Shown: positions 8,054 to 18,292 of the stretch, one piece after another | Layout: each line of letters begins with the position of its first letter | How positions within the stretch are numbered: position 1 is the stretch's first letter | From: JANMAT01 sp031359995 | GTDB lineage: Bacteria; Actinomycetota; Acidimicrobiia; Acidimicrobiales; Ilumatobacteraceae | Assembly: GCA_031359995.1 (NCBI GenBank) | Contig: JANMAT010000021.1 | Coordinates: forward strand, 1-49,689 | DNA length: 49,689 bases | Direction: 5' to 3' | Made by a program: the position numbers and the translations under genes | Notes under the pieces: model-generated | The model's database searches: none | What the model was told of the DNA's origin: nothing | Seen by the model: only the letters and a program-made list of their open reading frames with translations

Positions 8054-9032
8054 AGGCGCCGGTACCGACGAAGGTGGCCGCCTTCACGCCCCGGCGGGCC
8101 AGCTCGGCCAGCAGCCGTTCGGTCGGGAGGCGCCCGTCGGCCAGACCGAAGGCGCCGGCCGGGAACGTGCCCCGCAGCACTTCCAGCGCCACCACGGCCG
8201 CCACCGCCCCCGCACCGATGGCCGGGCGGTCGATAGCCCCCAGGACCTCGACGGCGCGGGCCCCACCACGCGGGCCCCGCAACTCGACCCGCAACCCGCC
8301 GAGACCACCCTCGGGATGGGGAGGGCTCAACATCGGCAGCCGTGACGTGAGACGGTCGCGCCGGGTGGCGCTGGTGCGCGCCGCGATGCGCTGGGCCTCG
8401 GGGAAGGCGTCGTGCAGCAGCATCGGCTCGGCCGTTTCGGCCCGGTAGCAGTCACGCCCACCCAACGGCTCGGGGAACCAGCAGAGCTCCCGGCCCGACC
8501 CGGCGGGCTGGACGATCCAGCCATCGGGCCGCCACGAGCGGGCCGTCCCCGCCAGCGAGGCGTGGTGCTGCCGGGCACAGGCCGGACCGCCCGTGCCGTG
8601 CTTGGCCACGTAGATCTCCTCCACCACGTCGAATCGCGACGCGGCGAAGCGGGCCAGCAGACACGACAGGCCGGGCGAGAACCCCACCCCCACGACCACG
8701 CTCACGCCCGCCGTCTCGGCCCGATCGGCCAGGCGCAGCAGTGCCGTGGCGTCGGTGGGGTCGTCGGTGACGCTGACGACGGCGATGCCGCGGCGCAGCA
8801 GCTCCTCGGCCAGCGCGGCATGGGGCGCCGGGTGGGCCAGCACCGCCAACTGCACGTCCTCCAGCGCCCGCACGTCGGCCCGCACGACGACCTGCGGCCC
8901 CAGAGCCTCGGCCACCCGGGCCGCCCGGGCCTGGTCCGGATCGAACACGTCCACGCCCACACCGGGGCTGGCCACCAGTTGGCGGATGGCGCGTGTGCCG
9001 ACGGCGCCGGCACCGAGCACGGCGACGCGCAT
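8049..9032 (-). CDS. Saccharopine dehydrogenase-like NAD(P)-binding protein
   Basis: A 327-residue Rossmann-fold protein. The N-terminal nucleotide-binding motif is AVLGAGAVGTRA. The fold continues as in the saccharopine dehydrogenase/homospermidine synthase superfamily: an Asp-bearing strand FDPDQ, then VSVTDD, then VGVGFSPGLS at the start of the catalytic domain. The substrate is not predictable; a catabolic saccharopine reductase cannot be claimed. The ATG overlaps the stop of a small upstream membrane-protein gene as TGATG, indicating translational coupling. The stop codon lies inside the 8-bp tandem repeat array in front of the next minus-strand gene. Confidence 0.75.
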   Translation of the reverse strand: MRVAVLGAGAVGTRAIRQLVASPGVGVDVFDPDQARAARVAEALGPQVVVRADVRALEDVQLAVLAHPAPHAALAEELLRRGIAVVSVTDDPTDATALLRLADRAETAGVSVVVGVGFSPGLSCLLARFAASRFDVVEEIYVAKHGTGGPACARQHHASLAGTARSWRPDGWIVQPAGSGRELCWFPEPLGGRDCYRAETAEPMLLHDAFPEAQRIAARTSATRRDRLTSRLPMLSPPHPEGGLGGLRVELRGPRGGARAVEVLGAIDRPAIGAGAVAAVVALEVLRGTFPAGAFGLADGRLPTERLLAELARRGVKAATFVGTGAL

Positions 9033-9169
9033 CAGGCCTGATCGTTCACGACGAGCTCGTGCCAGCCGCCCGTCTGGGGCGGCACACCACCCTTGCCCCG
9101 GAGGCGGACGGCCGCAGCCACGAGGCTGGCTGCGACGAGCGCCAAGAGAGCTCTGCGCAAGGCTTTCAC
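9032..9169 (-). CDS. Small single-pass membrane protein
   Basis: A 45-codon reading frame starting GTG (9169) just after the tRNA-Ile gene and ending TGA (9034-9032) overlapping the ATG of the dehydrogenase-like gene. The product has a basic start (MKALRRA), an Ala/Leu/Val helix of about 18 residues (LLALVAASLVAAAV), a basic stop-transfer (RLRGKGG) and a polar tail GGWHELVVNDQA. The stop/start overlap, typical of real operon pairs here, is the main evidence. No Shine-Dalgarno is obvious, and the function is unknown. Confidence 0.55.
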   Translation of the reverse strand: MKALRRALLALVAASLVAAAVRLRGKGGVPPQTGGWHELVVNDQA

Positions 9170-9171
9170 GG

Positions 9172-9245
9172 TGGGGCTAGCTGGAATCGAACCAGCGACC
9201 TTCACATTATCAGTGTGACGCTCTAACCAACTGAGCTATAGCCCC
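9172..9245 (-). tRNA. ileT: tRNA-Ile (GAT)
   Basis: A complete 74-nt cloverleaf on the minus strand: acceptor GGGGCTA paired with TAGCCCC plus discriminator A, D-arm GCTC/GAGC, anticodon stem TCACA/TGTGA with loop CTGATAA (anticodon GAT), and T-arm GCTGG-TTCGATT-CCAGC. CCA is not encoded (the base after the discriminator is C). A tRNA-Ile downstream of gyrA matches the mycobacterial arrangement; the tRNA-Ala that often accompanies it is not seen here. Confidence 0.97.
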
Positions 9246-9287
9246 GCATTGCGACGGCACAGATTACCTGCGCGCTGCCCGCCGCCG

Positions 9288-10373
9288 TCAATCGGCTTCT
9301 GGTCCGACCACGCCGGCGGCGGAGACGCCATCGTCGGAGCGCGCCGGGGCCGGGGCCGCCGGTCCGGTCAGGGTGGTGCGCCCGACGCGGCGCCGGGTGC
9401 GGGAGCTCTCGAGCACGCGCACCTCTTCCTCGAGGACCGTGACCCGGACCCCACCGACCAGATCGGTGATGAGGTTGAACATGACCGCGGCGGTCACGTT
9501 CACCCCGGTTCCCGCGACCACGAGGAACACCCCGATCGGCCAGGACGCCCGGTACACGCGACGCCCATCGATCTTGAAGTTCTTCAGGCTGAACAGCTCG
9601 CGGATGAAGCCCTCGATGTTGGCCACCGTGCCCGTGCTCTGCGCCAGGTTCCACAGGAGCACACCGGCCACGAGGAGCACGAGGAACGTGAGGGCGTAGA
9701 AGATCACCGAGACCTTCAACACCGACCAGGCGTCGACGCGCCGCACCACACGGCTGACCTTGCGCACCCGGTGACGGCGACGAAGCCGGGACCGACGCGG
9801 CCGCACCGCCGACGCGGCCGGCGGCTCGGCCACCGCGGCCGGAACCACCTCGGTGACCGCAGGGGCACCGATGACCGGCGTGCGCTCGGTCGGCGGTTCG
9901 GTCGGCGCCACGACACGATCGAGCGCGGCCGGCGCCCGGTCGTAGGTGATGTCGCCCAGGGCCACGAACGGCGGGGCGAACGGCGTCGCCGTCGGCGACG
10001 GGGGCGCCAGCTCGATGCGCTCGACCATGGGGACGTGGACGGTGATGTCGGTCATGTCGGCCAACTCGACGACGACGATCTCGTCATCGAGGGGCGACAC
10101 CGGGCCCAACGGCAGCGCCCGATCGGCGGTGTGGCTCCACGATTCGTCCCGGGTGACCGGTGGCGGCGTGACTCGGGTGCGGCCCCGCACCTCGCCAGCC
10201 TGGCGAACCACCGAGCTCGGGCTGCGCTCGATGCGCTGCTCTCGTTTGGCCGGCAGGACCGGACCGGTGCCGCGCGCCCCGTTCCCGTGCCCCGACCCGG
10301 CGGCGCCCGCGCCGCGGCCGGTGTCTCGTCGGGCGGCCCCGTTGCGGGAGCCGTTGCGATCGGGTGCCGCCAT
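9288..10373 (-). CDS. DUF3566 domain membrane protein
   Basis: A 361-residue protein with a long disordered N-terminus rich in Gly, Arg, Pro and Ala (about residues 1-220), then a DUF3566 domain. That domain has an Arg-rich cytoplasmic segment (RPRRSRLRRRHRVRKV), a first transmembrane helix (IFYALTFLVLLVAGVLLWN), a central FIRELFSLKNFKIDG loop, a second helix (WPIGVFLVVAGTG) and an amphipathic tail. DUF3566 genes sit next to gyrA in many actinobacteria (Rv0007 in M. tuberculosis). The function is unknown; an envelope or division link is suspected. The ATG at 10373 lies 8 nt after TAGACT (10387-10382), which supports this start over an ATG 14 codons upstream. Confidence 0.82.
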   Translation of the reverse strand: MAAPDRNGSRNGAARRDTGRGAGAAGSGHGNGARGTGPVLPAKREQRIERSPSSVVRQAGEVRGRTRVTPPPVTRDESWSHTADRALPLGPVSPLDDEIVVVELADMTDITVHVPMVERIELAPPSPTATPFAPPFVALGDITYDRAPAALDRVVAPTEPPTERTPVIGAPAVTEVVPAAVAEPPAASAVRPRRSRLRRRHRVRKVSRVVRRVDAWSVLKVSVIFYALTFLVLLVAGVLLWNLAQSTGTVANIEGFIRELFSLKNFKIDGRRVYRASWPIGVFLVVAGTGVNVTAAVMFNLITDLVGGVRVTVLEEEVRVLESSRTRRRVGRTTLTGPAAPAPARSDDGVSAAGVVGPEAD

Positions 10374-10432
10374 CGAGGACGAGTCTAGGGGTGGCTCCCG
10401 GTGACGCACCGGCACCGTGGCGCGCGGCGGCG

Positions 10433-10768
10433 TCAGCCGTCCAGGGACAGCATCGCCCGCGCCGACGCGGTGGCCCGACCGACCACCACCTGCACGAGCA
10501 CCTCACCACCGGTCACCGTGAACGACACCAGCGTGGCGCCGTTGGCCGCGGCCAGGCGACGGGCGGCCGCCTCACCGTCGACCACGCCGGCCAGTGCCGC
10601 GGCGTCAGCCGCGGTGCGGGCGCGGGCGGCATCGACGGTGGCCCGGCCCGCGAGGCCGAGGCCCATCACCGCCAGACCGGCGACCACGATCACCGCGGCC
10701 AGGAGGGGCACGGCCTGGCCGCGTTCGTCAGGAGCGAGATGGTGGGGGATCGATGAGTGTCGGGCCAT
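10433..10768 (-). CDS. TadE/TadG-like pilus-secretion-type membrane protein
   Basis: A 111-residue protein with the TadE/TadG-like pattern. A short basic N-terminus is followed by DERGQAVPLLAAVIVVAGLA, one hydrophobic helix after a GQ/GQAxP motif. An Ala-rich helix ARARTAADAAALAGV comes next, then a small beta-rich domain. Such proteins occur with Flp/Tad pilus operons, but no other tad gene is visible here. AAGGAGG lies 7 nt before the ATG at 10768, fixing the start; an ATG 12 codons upstream is less likely. It follows gyrA on the same strand after 68 bp. Stand-alone function unknown. Confidence 0.65.
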   Translation of the reverse strand: MARHSSIPHHLAPDERGQAVPLLAAVIVVAGLAVMGLGLAGRATVDAARARTAADAAALAGVVDGEAAARRLAAANGATLVSFTVTGGEVLVQVVVGRATASARAMLSLDG

Positions 10769-10836
10769 GCCGGCCTCCTTCGTCGGAGCGAACGAGGCCG
10801 GCACCTGCCGGCGATGGCAACAGAGGGCGACGACGC

Positions 10837-13338
10837 TCAGACGTCGTCGCCCTCACCGTCGTCGTCGTCGTCGCCGGCCATGATCGGCGCCACCGAGGCG
10901 ACCACCTGCCCGGCTTCGATGTTCATGACGCGCACACCCGTGGCATCGCGGCCCTGCGACGAGATCTCCCGCACGGCCATGCGGATGGTGACGCCACCGG
11001 AGGACACCGCCACGATCTCGTCGTCGACGCCGACCATGAAGGCGGCGACCACCTCGCCCTTCTTGCCGGTGAGCCGGATGCCCATGACGCCCTGCCCTCC
11101 ACGACCCTGCTGGTTGAACTTGTCGAGCTCCGTGCGCTTGCCGTAGCCCGACTCGGTGACCATGAGGATGGACGTGTCGTCCCGGGCCAGATCGCACGAC
11201 ACGACTTCGTCGCCCGGCTTCAGCTTCATGCCGCGCACCCCGGCGGCGGTGCGGCCCATGGGCCGGACCTCGTCCTCGGAGAAGCGGATGGTGAGGCCCT
11301 TGCCCGAGACGATGAAGATGTCGTCGCCTCCGTCGGTCACGATGACCTTCACCAGCTCGTCGCCGTCACGCAGACCGACGGCGATGATGCCGTCCCGGCG
11401 CGACGAGTCGTACTCGTTGAAGAGCGTCTTCTTCACCCGGCCCTGACGGGTGGCGAAGAACAGGTGACGCTCGCCCGGGAACTCACGCGTGTCGATGATG
11501 GCCCGGATGGTCTCGCCGGCCTGCAGTGGCAGCAGGTTCACGATCGGCATGCCCTTGGCCGTGCGCTCGCGCTCGGGGATCTCGTGGGCCCGCAAGCGGT
11601 AGACCTTGCCGCGGTTCGAGAAGAACAGCAGGTACGCGTGGGCCGTGGTGAAGATGACGTGACTCACCAGGTCTTCGCTCTTGAGCTTGGCACCTGACAC
11701 GCCGCGGCCGCCGCGGCCCTGCGTCTTGAACGCCTGGGCGTCGACCGTCTTCACGTACCCGGCGCGGGTCATGACGACGACGAGCTCCTTGTCGTCGACG
11801 AGGTCCTCGATCGAGATCTCACCGACATCGTGGGTGACCTTGGCCCGACGGGGCTGACCGAACTCCTCCTTGATGGCGGTGAGGTCGTCCTTGATGACAC
11901 CGCGCAGCTTCACCGGGTCGGCCAGGATCGACTGGAGCTCGGCGATGTTCTCGGCCACCGAGCTCATCTCGGCCTCGATGTCGATGCGGCTGAGGCGCGT
12001 GAGCTGGCGCAGCTGCATGTCGAGGATGTCGATGGCCTGGATCTCGGAGAACTCGAGCGGTGGCGCCATGAGCGCTTCCTTGGCCGCCGTGGCGTCCTCG
12101 CTGCCGCGGATCAGGGCGATGATCTCGTCGATGACGTTGAGCGCCTTGAGGCGACCGGCGAGGATGTGGGCCCGCTTCTCGGCCTTCTCCAGGCGGAAGT
12201 TGCTCCGCCGGGTGATGACCTCGACCTGGTGTTCCACGTAGGCCACCAGCACCTGGGCGATGTTGAGCGTGCGGGGCACGCCATCGACGAGCGCCACCAT
12301 GTTCACCGGGAAGCTCGTCTGCAGCTGCGTGAGCTTGTAGAGGTTGTTGAGCACCACGTTCGGGTTGGCGTCACGCTTGAGGCTGATGACGAAGCGGGTG
12401 CCCGTCTTCTGCGACGTCTCGTCGTTCACGTCGTCGATGCCGATCAGGTCGCCGGCGTTCACCAGCTCGACGATGCGGGCGGCGACGGCCTCGTGGCTGA
12501 TCTGGTACGGCATCTCGGACACGATGATGTCGTAGCGGTCGCCGCGCTTGCCCGCTTCCACGATCTCGGCCTTGGCCCGCATCTTCACGCTGCCACGGCC
12601 GGTGCGGTAGGCCTCCTGGATGCCGGCGCGGCCGAGGATGAAACCGCCCGTGGGGAAGTCGGGCCCCTTCACGAAGTGCATGAGGTCGTCGACGGTGGCG
12701 TCAGGGTTGTCGATGACGTGGATGGTCGCGTCGATGACCTCGACCAGGTTGTGCGGCGGGATGTTCGTGGCCATGCCCACGGCGATGCCCTGGCTGCCGT
12801 TCACGAGCAGGTTGGGGAACCGCGCCGGCAGCACCGCGGGCTCGCGGTTCTTGCCGTCGTAGTTGTCGACCATGTCGACGGTGTCCTCGTCGATGTCCAT
12901 GAGGAGCTGCATGGCGATCGGTGCGAGACGGCACTCGGTGTAGCGCGGCGCAGCGGCGCCCATGTCGACCGAGCCGTAGTTGCCGTGGAAGTCGACGAGC
13001 GGATGCCGGAGCGAGAACGGCTGGGCCATGCGCACGAGGGCGTCGTAGATGGCCGAGTCACCGTGGGGGTGGAAGTTGCCCATGGTGTGGCCGGTGACGC
13101 GTGCGCACTTCTCGAACGGCCGATCGGGGCGGAAGCCCTGCTCGTGCAGGTCCCAGATGATGCGCCGGTGCACCGGCTTGAGCCCGTCGCGCACGTCGGG
13201 CAGGGCCCGCGACACGATGACCGACATGGCGTACTCGAGGAACGAGCGCTCCATCTCGTCCTGGATCTGGATGTTGCCCGACTCCTCGGGTCCACCGCTG
13301 TCGGTCGTGGTGTCCGGCGGCAAGGGGGTGTCGCTCAT
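10837..13338 (-). CDS. gyrA: DNA gyrase subunit A
   Basis: An 833-residue type IIA topoisomerase breakage-reunion subunit. The active-site Tyr is in APRYTECR. The quinolone-resistance region reads HPHGDSAIYDALVRMAQPFS, with Ser-Ala where mycobacteria have Ala-Ser, so the residue that confers intrinsic low-level quinolone tolerance in M. tuberculosis is not present. The C-terminal beta-pinwheel contains the GyrA-box-like QGRGGRG and a second QGRGGQG. The tail is a short acidic run. With GyrB it introduces negative supercoils ahead of forks. The start is 22 bp after the gyrB stop, so the two form one operon. Length is normal. Confidence 0.98.
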   Translation of the reverse strand: MSDTPLPPDTTTDSGGPEESGNIQIQDEMERSFLEYAMSVIVSRALPDVRDGLKPVHRRIIWDLHEQGFRPDRPFEKCARVTGHTMGNFHPHGDSAIYDALVRMAQPFSLRHPLVDFHGNYGSVDMGAAAPRYTECRLAPIAMQLLMDIDEDTVDMVDNYDGKNREPAVLPARFPNLLVNGSQGIAVGMATNIPPHNLVEVIDATIHVIDNPDATVDDLMHFVKGPDFPTGGFILGRAGIQEAYRTGRGSVKMRAKAEIVEAGKRGDRYDIIVSEMPYQISHEAVAARIVELVNAGDLIGIDDVNDETSQKTGTRFVISLKRDANPNVVLNNLYKLTQLQTSFPVNMVALVDGVPRTLNIAQVLVAYVEHQVEVITRRSNFRLEKAEKRAHILAGRLKALNVIDEIIALIRGSEDATAAKEALMAPPLEFSEIQAIDILDMQLRQLTRLSRIDIEAEMSSVAENIAELQSILADPVKLRGVIKDDLTAIKEEFGQPRRAKVTHDVGEISIEDLVDDKELVVVMTRAGYVKTVDAQAFKTQGRGGRGVSGAKLKSEDLVSHVIFTTAHAYLLFFSNRGKVYRLRAHEIPERERTAKGMPIVNLLPLQAGETIRAIIDTREFPGERHLFFATRQGRVKKTLFNEYDSSRRDGIIAVGLRDGDELVKVIVTDGGDDIFIVSGKGLTIRFSEDEVRPMGRTAAGVRGMKLKPGDEVVSCDLARDDTSILMVTESGYGKRTELDKFNQQGRGGQGVMGIRLTGKKGEVVAAFMVGVDDEIVAVSSGGVTIRMAVREISSQGRDATGVRVMNIEAGQVVASVAPIMAGDDDDDGEGDDV

Positions 13339-13360
13339 GTGATGATCTCGTCCCTAGAGG

Positions 13361-15328
<1,968 letters not shown>

Positions 15329-15422
15329 GCGTCCCTTCCGGACAGGGGGGTGACGAGGGGCGGAACCGACGCGGTGGGGAGTGGCAAAACTCCTGGTCAG
15401 TGGCCCGATCCGACGTGGTGAC

Positions 15423-15428
15423 AGTCTA
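15423..15428 (-). promoter_or_regulatory. Candidate -10 element of the gyrBA promoter
   Basis: A TAGACT hexamer preceded by TGA (TGATAGACT on the minus strand) lies immediately beyond the stop of the DUF721 gene. It would give a leader of about 90 nt before the gyrB GTG. No convincing -35 is present. The leader contains a small GGAGT/ACTCC hairpin. This is one of the few promoters here predicted to produce a leadered mRNA. Confidence 0.4.
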
Positions 15429-15833
15429 TCAGGGAGCCGGGTGGTTCGAGCGCTTCCCCGAGGCCTTTCTGACGCCCCTCACCCGCACCTCGAGGCTGGT
15501 CAGCGGCGCCGGCGCGACCAGGGGTCGGACCTTGTCCAGCAGCGTCTGCTCGAGGTACCGCAGCTGGGTGGCCCACCCCGGTTGATCGACCTCGACCACC
15601 AGCCGGCCACCGTCGAGCACGACCGGGCGGACGTGGGCGGCGACCTGGTCGCCGACGGCTTCGTCCCACCCCCGGAACAGGCCGCCGAGGGCGGCCGAGG
15701 ACGGCCCGCCCGTGGCCCGCGACGCGTGCCCGGCGATGGGGGCCTTCAAGCTCGACACGACGCCCTTCAACGACTCGCCCAAGGGGCGCAGCGCCGCATC
15801 GCGTTCATCGCCGCCGGAGCCGGGTCGGTTCAC
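15429..15833 (-). CDS. DUF721 (DciA-like) protein
   Basis: A 134-residue protein with the DUF721 core: LGGLFRGWDEAVGDQVAAHV, then VVLDGGRLVVEVDQPGWATQL and LEQTLLDKVRP. DUF721 includes DciA, the ancestral loader of the DnaB replicative helicase, and the gene occupies the position of Rv0004 between recF and gyrB. No dnaC/dnaI-type loader is visible in this window, and dnaB is present at 42.5 kb, consistent with a DciA role (inference). The GTG start overlaps the recF stop as GTGA. Confidence 0.85.
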   Translation of the reverse strand: MNRPGSGGDERDAALRPLGESLKGVVSSLKAPIAGHASRATGGPSSAALGGLFRGWDEAVGDQVAAHVRPVVLDGGRLVVEVDQPGWATQLRYLEQTLLDKVRPLVAPAPLTSLEVRVRGVRKASGKRSNHPAP

Positions 15834-16909
15834 GGGACCAGCGTGCCATCAACGACGCGCAGGACGCGCTCGGGTGCGATGCCCGGCGGCAGCCCGCTCG
15901 CCGTGGTGAGCAACGCCTGTCCCGCCGGCAGCGACCGTACGAGCGCGGCCGAACGGTCGGGGTCGAGCTCGGAGAACACGTCGTCGAGCAGCAGCACCGG
16001 CGGGCTGCCCACACGCTCGCCCACCACGCGATGGGCGGCCAGGCGCAGGGTGAGCGCCAGACAGCGCTGCTCGCCCTGCGACGCCTGCGTGCGAGCGGGC
16101 AGGCCGGCCAGCACGACCTCGAGCTCGTCGCGGTGCGGGCCCACCGTCGACACCTGCCGGCGCACGTCGTCGGTGCGGGCCACGGCCAGCGCCCTGGCCA
16201 GCCCCCGCTCGCGCCACGGTGCGGCGTACGCCAGCGCCACCGGCTCGTCGCTCGACGCGAGGTCCTGGTACGCCGCCGCCACCACCGGTTCCAACCGCGT
16301 CACGAGGTCCTGGCGGGCCTGGGCCAGGCGCTCCCCCAACGTGGCCAGCTTGGCGTCCCAGACGTCCAGGGTGAACCCGATGTCGTCGGTGAGCCGACCA
16401 CCGGCCTGCTTCAGCAGCGCGGCCCGCTGGCGCAGCACGCGGTCCAGGTCGGTGCGCACCGCGTCGAGACGCGGATCGAGCGCGACCAACGTGTCGTCCA
16501 GGAAGCGGCGACGCTCGGCCGGACCGCCCTTCAGCAGGATCAGGTCATCGGGCGAGAACACGCTGGCCCGCAACACGCCGAGCAGGTCGCGCGTGCGCAC
16601 CAGACGGTTGCGGTTCACCTGCACGCGACCACGGCCCGTGCGGGCGATCTCGGCCTCGACCAGCAGTTGGCGCCCGTCGGCCTGGGTGACCTCGGCCCGC
16701 ACCACCGCCCGATCCGCCCCGGCCCGCACGAGGGCCTCGCTCGGGGCCCCGCGGAAGCTCTCCAACGTGGCGAGGTAGTTGACCGCCTCGACGAGGTTGG
16801 TCTTGCCCTGCCCGTTGGCGCCGATGACGACCGTGAGACCGTCGGCCAGCGCGAGCTCGGTGGTGCCGTAGTTGCGGAAGTCGCTGAGCCAGAGCTGCCG
16901 GACGCGCAC
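15830..16909 (-). CDS. recF: DNA replication and repair protein RecF
   Basis: A 359-residue SMC-like ABC ATPase. Walker A GANGQGKTNLVEA lies near residue 30, the signature motif region is SQGEQRCLAL, and Walker B is LLLDDVFSELD. It acts with RecO and RecR to load RecA at gaps. The N-terminus begins with the family motif LWLSDFRNY. The GTG start is 18 bp after the dnaN stop and has no clear Shine-Dalgarno. The gene order dnaA-dnaN-recF-DUF721-gyrB-gyrA is the classic actinobacterial one. Confidence 0.96.
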   Translation of the reverse strand: MRVRQLWLSDFRNYGTTELALADGLTVVIGANGQGKTNLVEAVNYLATLESFRGAPSEALVRAGADRAVVRAEVTQADGRQLLVEAEIARTGRGRVQVNRNRLVRTRDLLGVLRASVFSPDDLILLKGGPAERRRFLDDTLVALDPRLDAVRTDLDRVLRQRAALLKQAGGRLTDDIGFTLDVWDAKLATLGERLAQARQDLVTRLEPVVAAAYQDLASSDEPVALAYAAPWRERGLARALAVARTDDVRRQVSTVGPHRDELEVVLAGLPARTQASQGEQRCLALTLRLAAHRVVGERVGSPPVLLLDDVFSELDPDRSAALVRSLPAGQALLTTASGLPPGIAPERVLRVVDGTLVP

Positions 16910-16927
16910 GAGGTGAGCGAGCGCGCC

Positions 16928-18025
16928 TTACGGCACGCGGACCGGCATGAGCAGGTAGAGGTAGTCCTGGCCATCGGACGGACGCACCACGGCCGGCTTG
17001 AGCGCGTCGAGGGTGTCGATGGCGATCTCGTCGCCGGACACCGCCTCGACGCCCTGTGCGAGGTAGTCGGGGTTGAACGCCACGGTCATCTCGCTGCCGG
17101 TGTAGACCGCGTCGAGCGTCTCGGACGCCTGGCCGATGTCCTGCGTGACAGCCGACAGCGACAAACCCTCACTCGACATCTTGAGCCGGATCGGGGTGGC
17201 GTCGCGAGCCAGCAACTTCACGCGGCGGATGGCGTCGAGCAACGGCTCGCGGCCGACGATGAGCCGGTTCGGGTGCGACGGCGGGATCAGCTGGCGGTAG
17301 TTCGGGAACTCGCCCTCGATCAGCCGCGTGGTGAGCCGGGCCGAACCGGTCTCGAACGTGGCCTCGCGCTCGCCGACGCGCAGCGTGATGTCGCCGGTGG
17401 CCGGCAGCATGCGGGCGAGCTCGTTCAGCGCCCGCGACGGCACCAGCACCTTCTGGTCGGCGGCCAGGGCCGACAGGCCGGCCAGGTCGCGCACGGCCAG
17501 CCGGTACGAGTCGGTGGCCACCAGCCGCAGGCCGTCGTTCTCGGCGGCGAGCAGCACCCCGGTGAGGATCGGACGCGACTCGTCGGACGACGCCGCCCGC
17601 ACGACCTGCTTCAGCGACTCGGCGAACGCAGCGGCCGGCAGCGTGACGGCGTTGGCCGTGGGCGGTGCCAGCTTCGGGTAGTCGTCGGCGCCGAGGGGCC
17701 GCACGCTGAACGCTGAGCGCCCCGCGGTGATGCGCACCTCGTCGGGCCCGGTGGCGGAGACCTCGACCGCGCCGCCCTCGAGCGAGCGGACGATGTCGGC
17801 GGTGAGACGGGCCGGCAGCACGACGGTACCGTCGGTCTCGCCGGCGACCTCCAGCGTGGTCTGGATGGTGAGCTCCAGATCGGTGCCCGTGACCGTCAGC
17901 TGGTCACCGGACAGCACGACCTGCACACCCGACAGCACGGGCAGCGCGCCGGTGCGGCCGGTGGCAGCGCGGCCGGCAGCGCTGAGCGCCTCGGCAAGGA
18001 CGTCACGCTCGCAACGGAACTTCAC
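16928..18025 (-). CDS. dnaN: DNA polymerase III beta subunit (sliding clamp)
   Basis: A 365-residue clamp beginning KFRCERDVLAEALSAAGRA and ending YLLMPVRVP, the conserved C-terminal MPxR type. Three repeated clamp domains are recognisable, with the FEYPxL-type segment FPNYRQLIPP near the middle. It tethers replicative polymerase and other partners to DNA. I chose the GTG at 18025; an extension of 44 codons upstream in the same frame runs into the dnaA-dnaN spacer and is not conserved-looking. The upstream 267 bp carry DnaA-box-like sites. Confidence 0.96.
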   Translation of the reverse strand: MKFRCERDVLAEALSAAGRAATGRTGALPVLSGVQVVLSGDQLTVTGTDLELTIQTTLEVAGETDGTVVLPARLTADIVRSLEGGAVEVSATGPDEVRITAGRSAFSVRPLGADDYPKLAPPTANAVTLPAAAFAESLKQVVRAASSDESRPILTGVLLAAENDGLRLVATDSYRLAVRDLAGLSALAADQKVLVPSRALNELARMLPATGDITLRVGEREATFETGSARLTTRLIEGEFPNYRQLIPPSHPNRLIVGREPLLDAIRRVKLLARDATPIRLKMSSEGLSLSAVTQDIGQASETLDAVYTGSEMTVAFNPDYLAQGVEAVSGDEIAIDTLDALKPAVVRPSDGQDYLYLLMPVRVP

Positions 18026-18080
18026 GCCGACTTCCTTCACAGTGAAGATGAGATGAATAGGTGGTGTTGGTAATAGGGCC

Positions 18081-18243
18081 TGTGGATTGGGGAGAACTCG
18101 CCGTCGCGCCTGGTGAACCGACGGATCCGCTGTCCACTGCGATCCACAGCCTTCCACAGCGGCGCCCGCCGTCAGCGGTTCGGGTGTGGTTCACGCCCAG
18201 TTCGTCCACCGTCGTCCCCAGCCCGACCACAAGCGCGTCCACT
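18081..18243. promoter_or_regulatory. DnaA-box-like cluster between dnaN and dnaA (possible oriC part)
   Basis: The 267-bp spacer holds no gene. It contains several degenerate DnaA boxes sharing TCCAC: reverse-strand 18081-18089 (7/9 to TTATCCACA), CTGTCCACT 18130-18138 (7/9), CGATCCACA 18140-18148 (7/9), CCTTCCACA 18150-18158 (6/9), TCGTCCACC 18202-18210 (7/9) and 18235-18243 (6/9). A relatively AT-rich stretch lies at about 18038-18075. In Mycobacterium and Streptomyces oriC is in this dnaA-dnaN spacer, usually longer. Confidence 0.55.
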
Positions 18244-18292
18244 GGCGCGCCCACACGTGCTGGTACGCGACGGGTCGCGCCGTGCACGGTGT

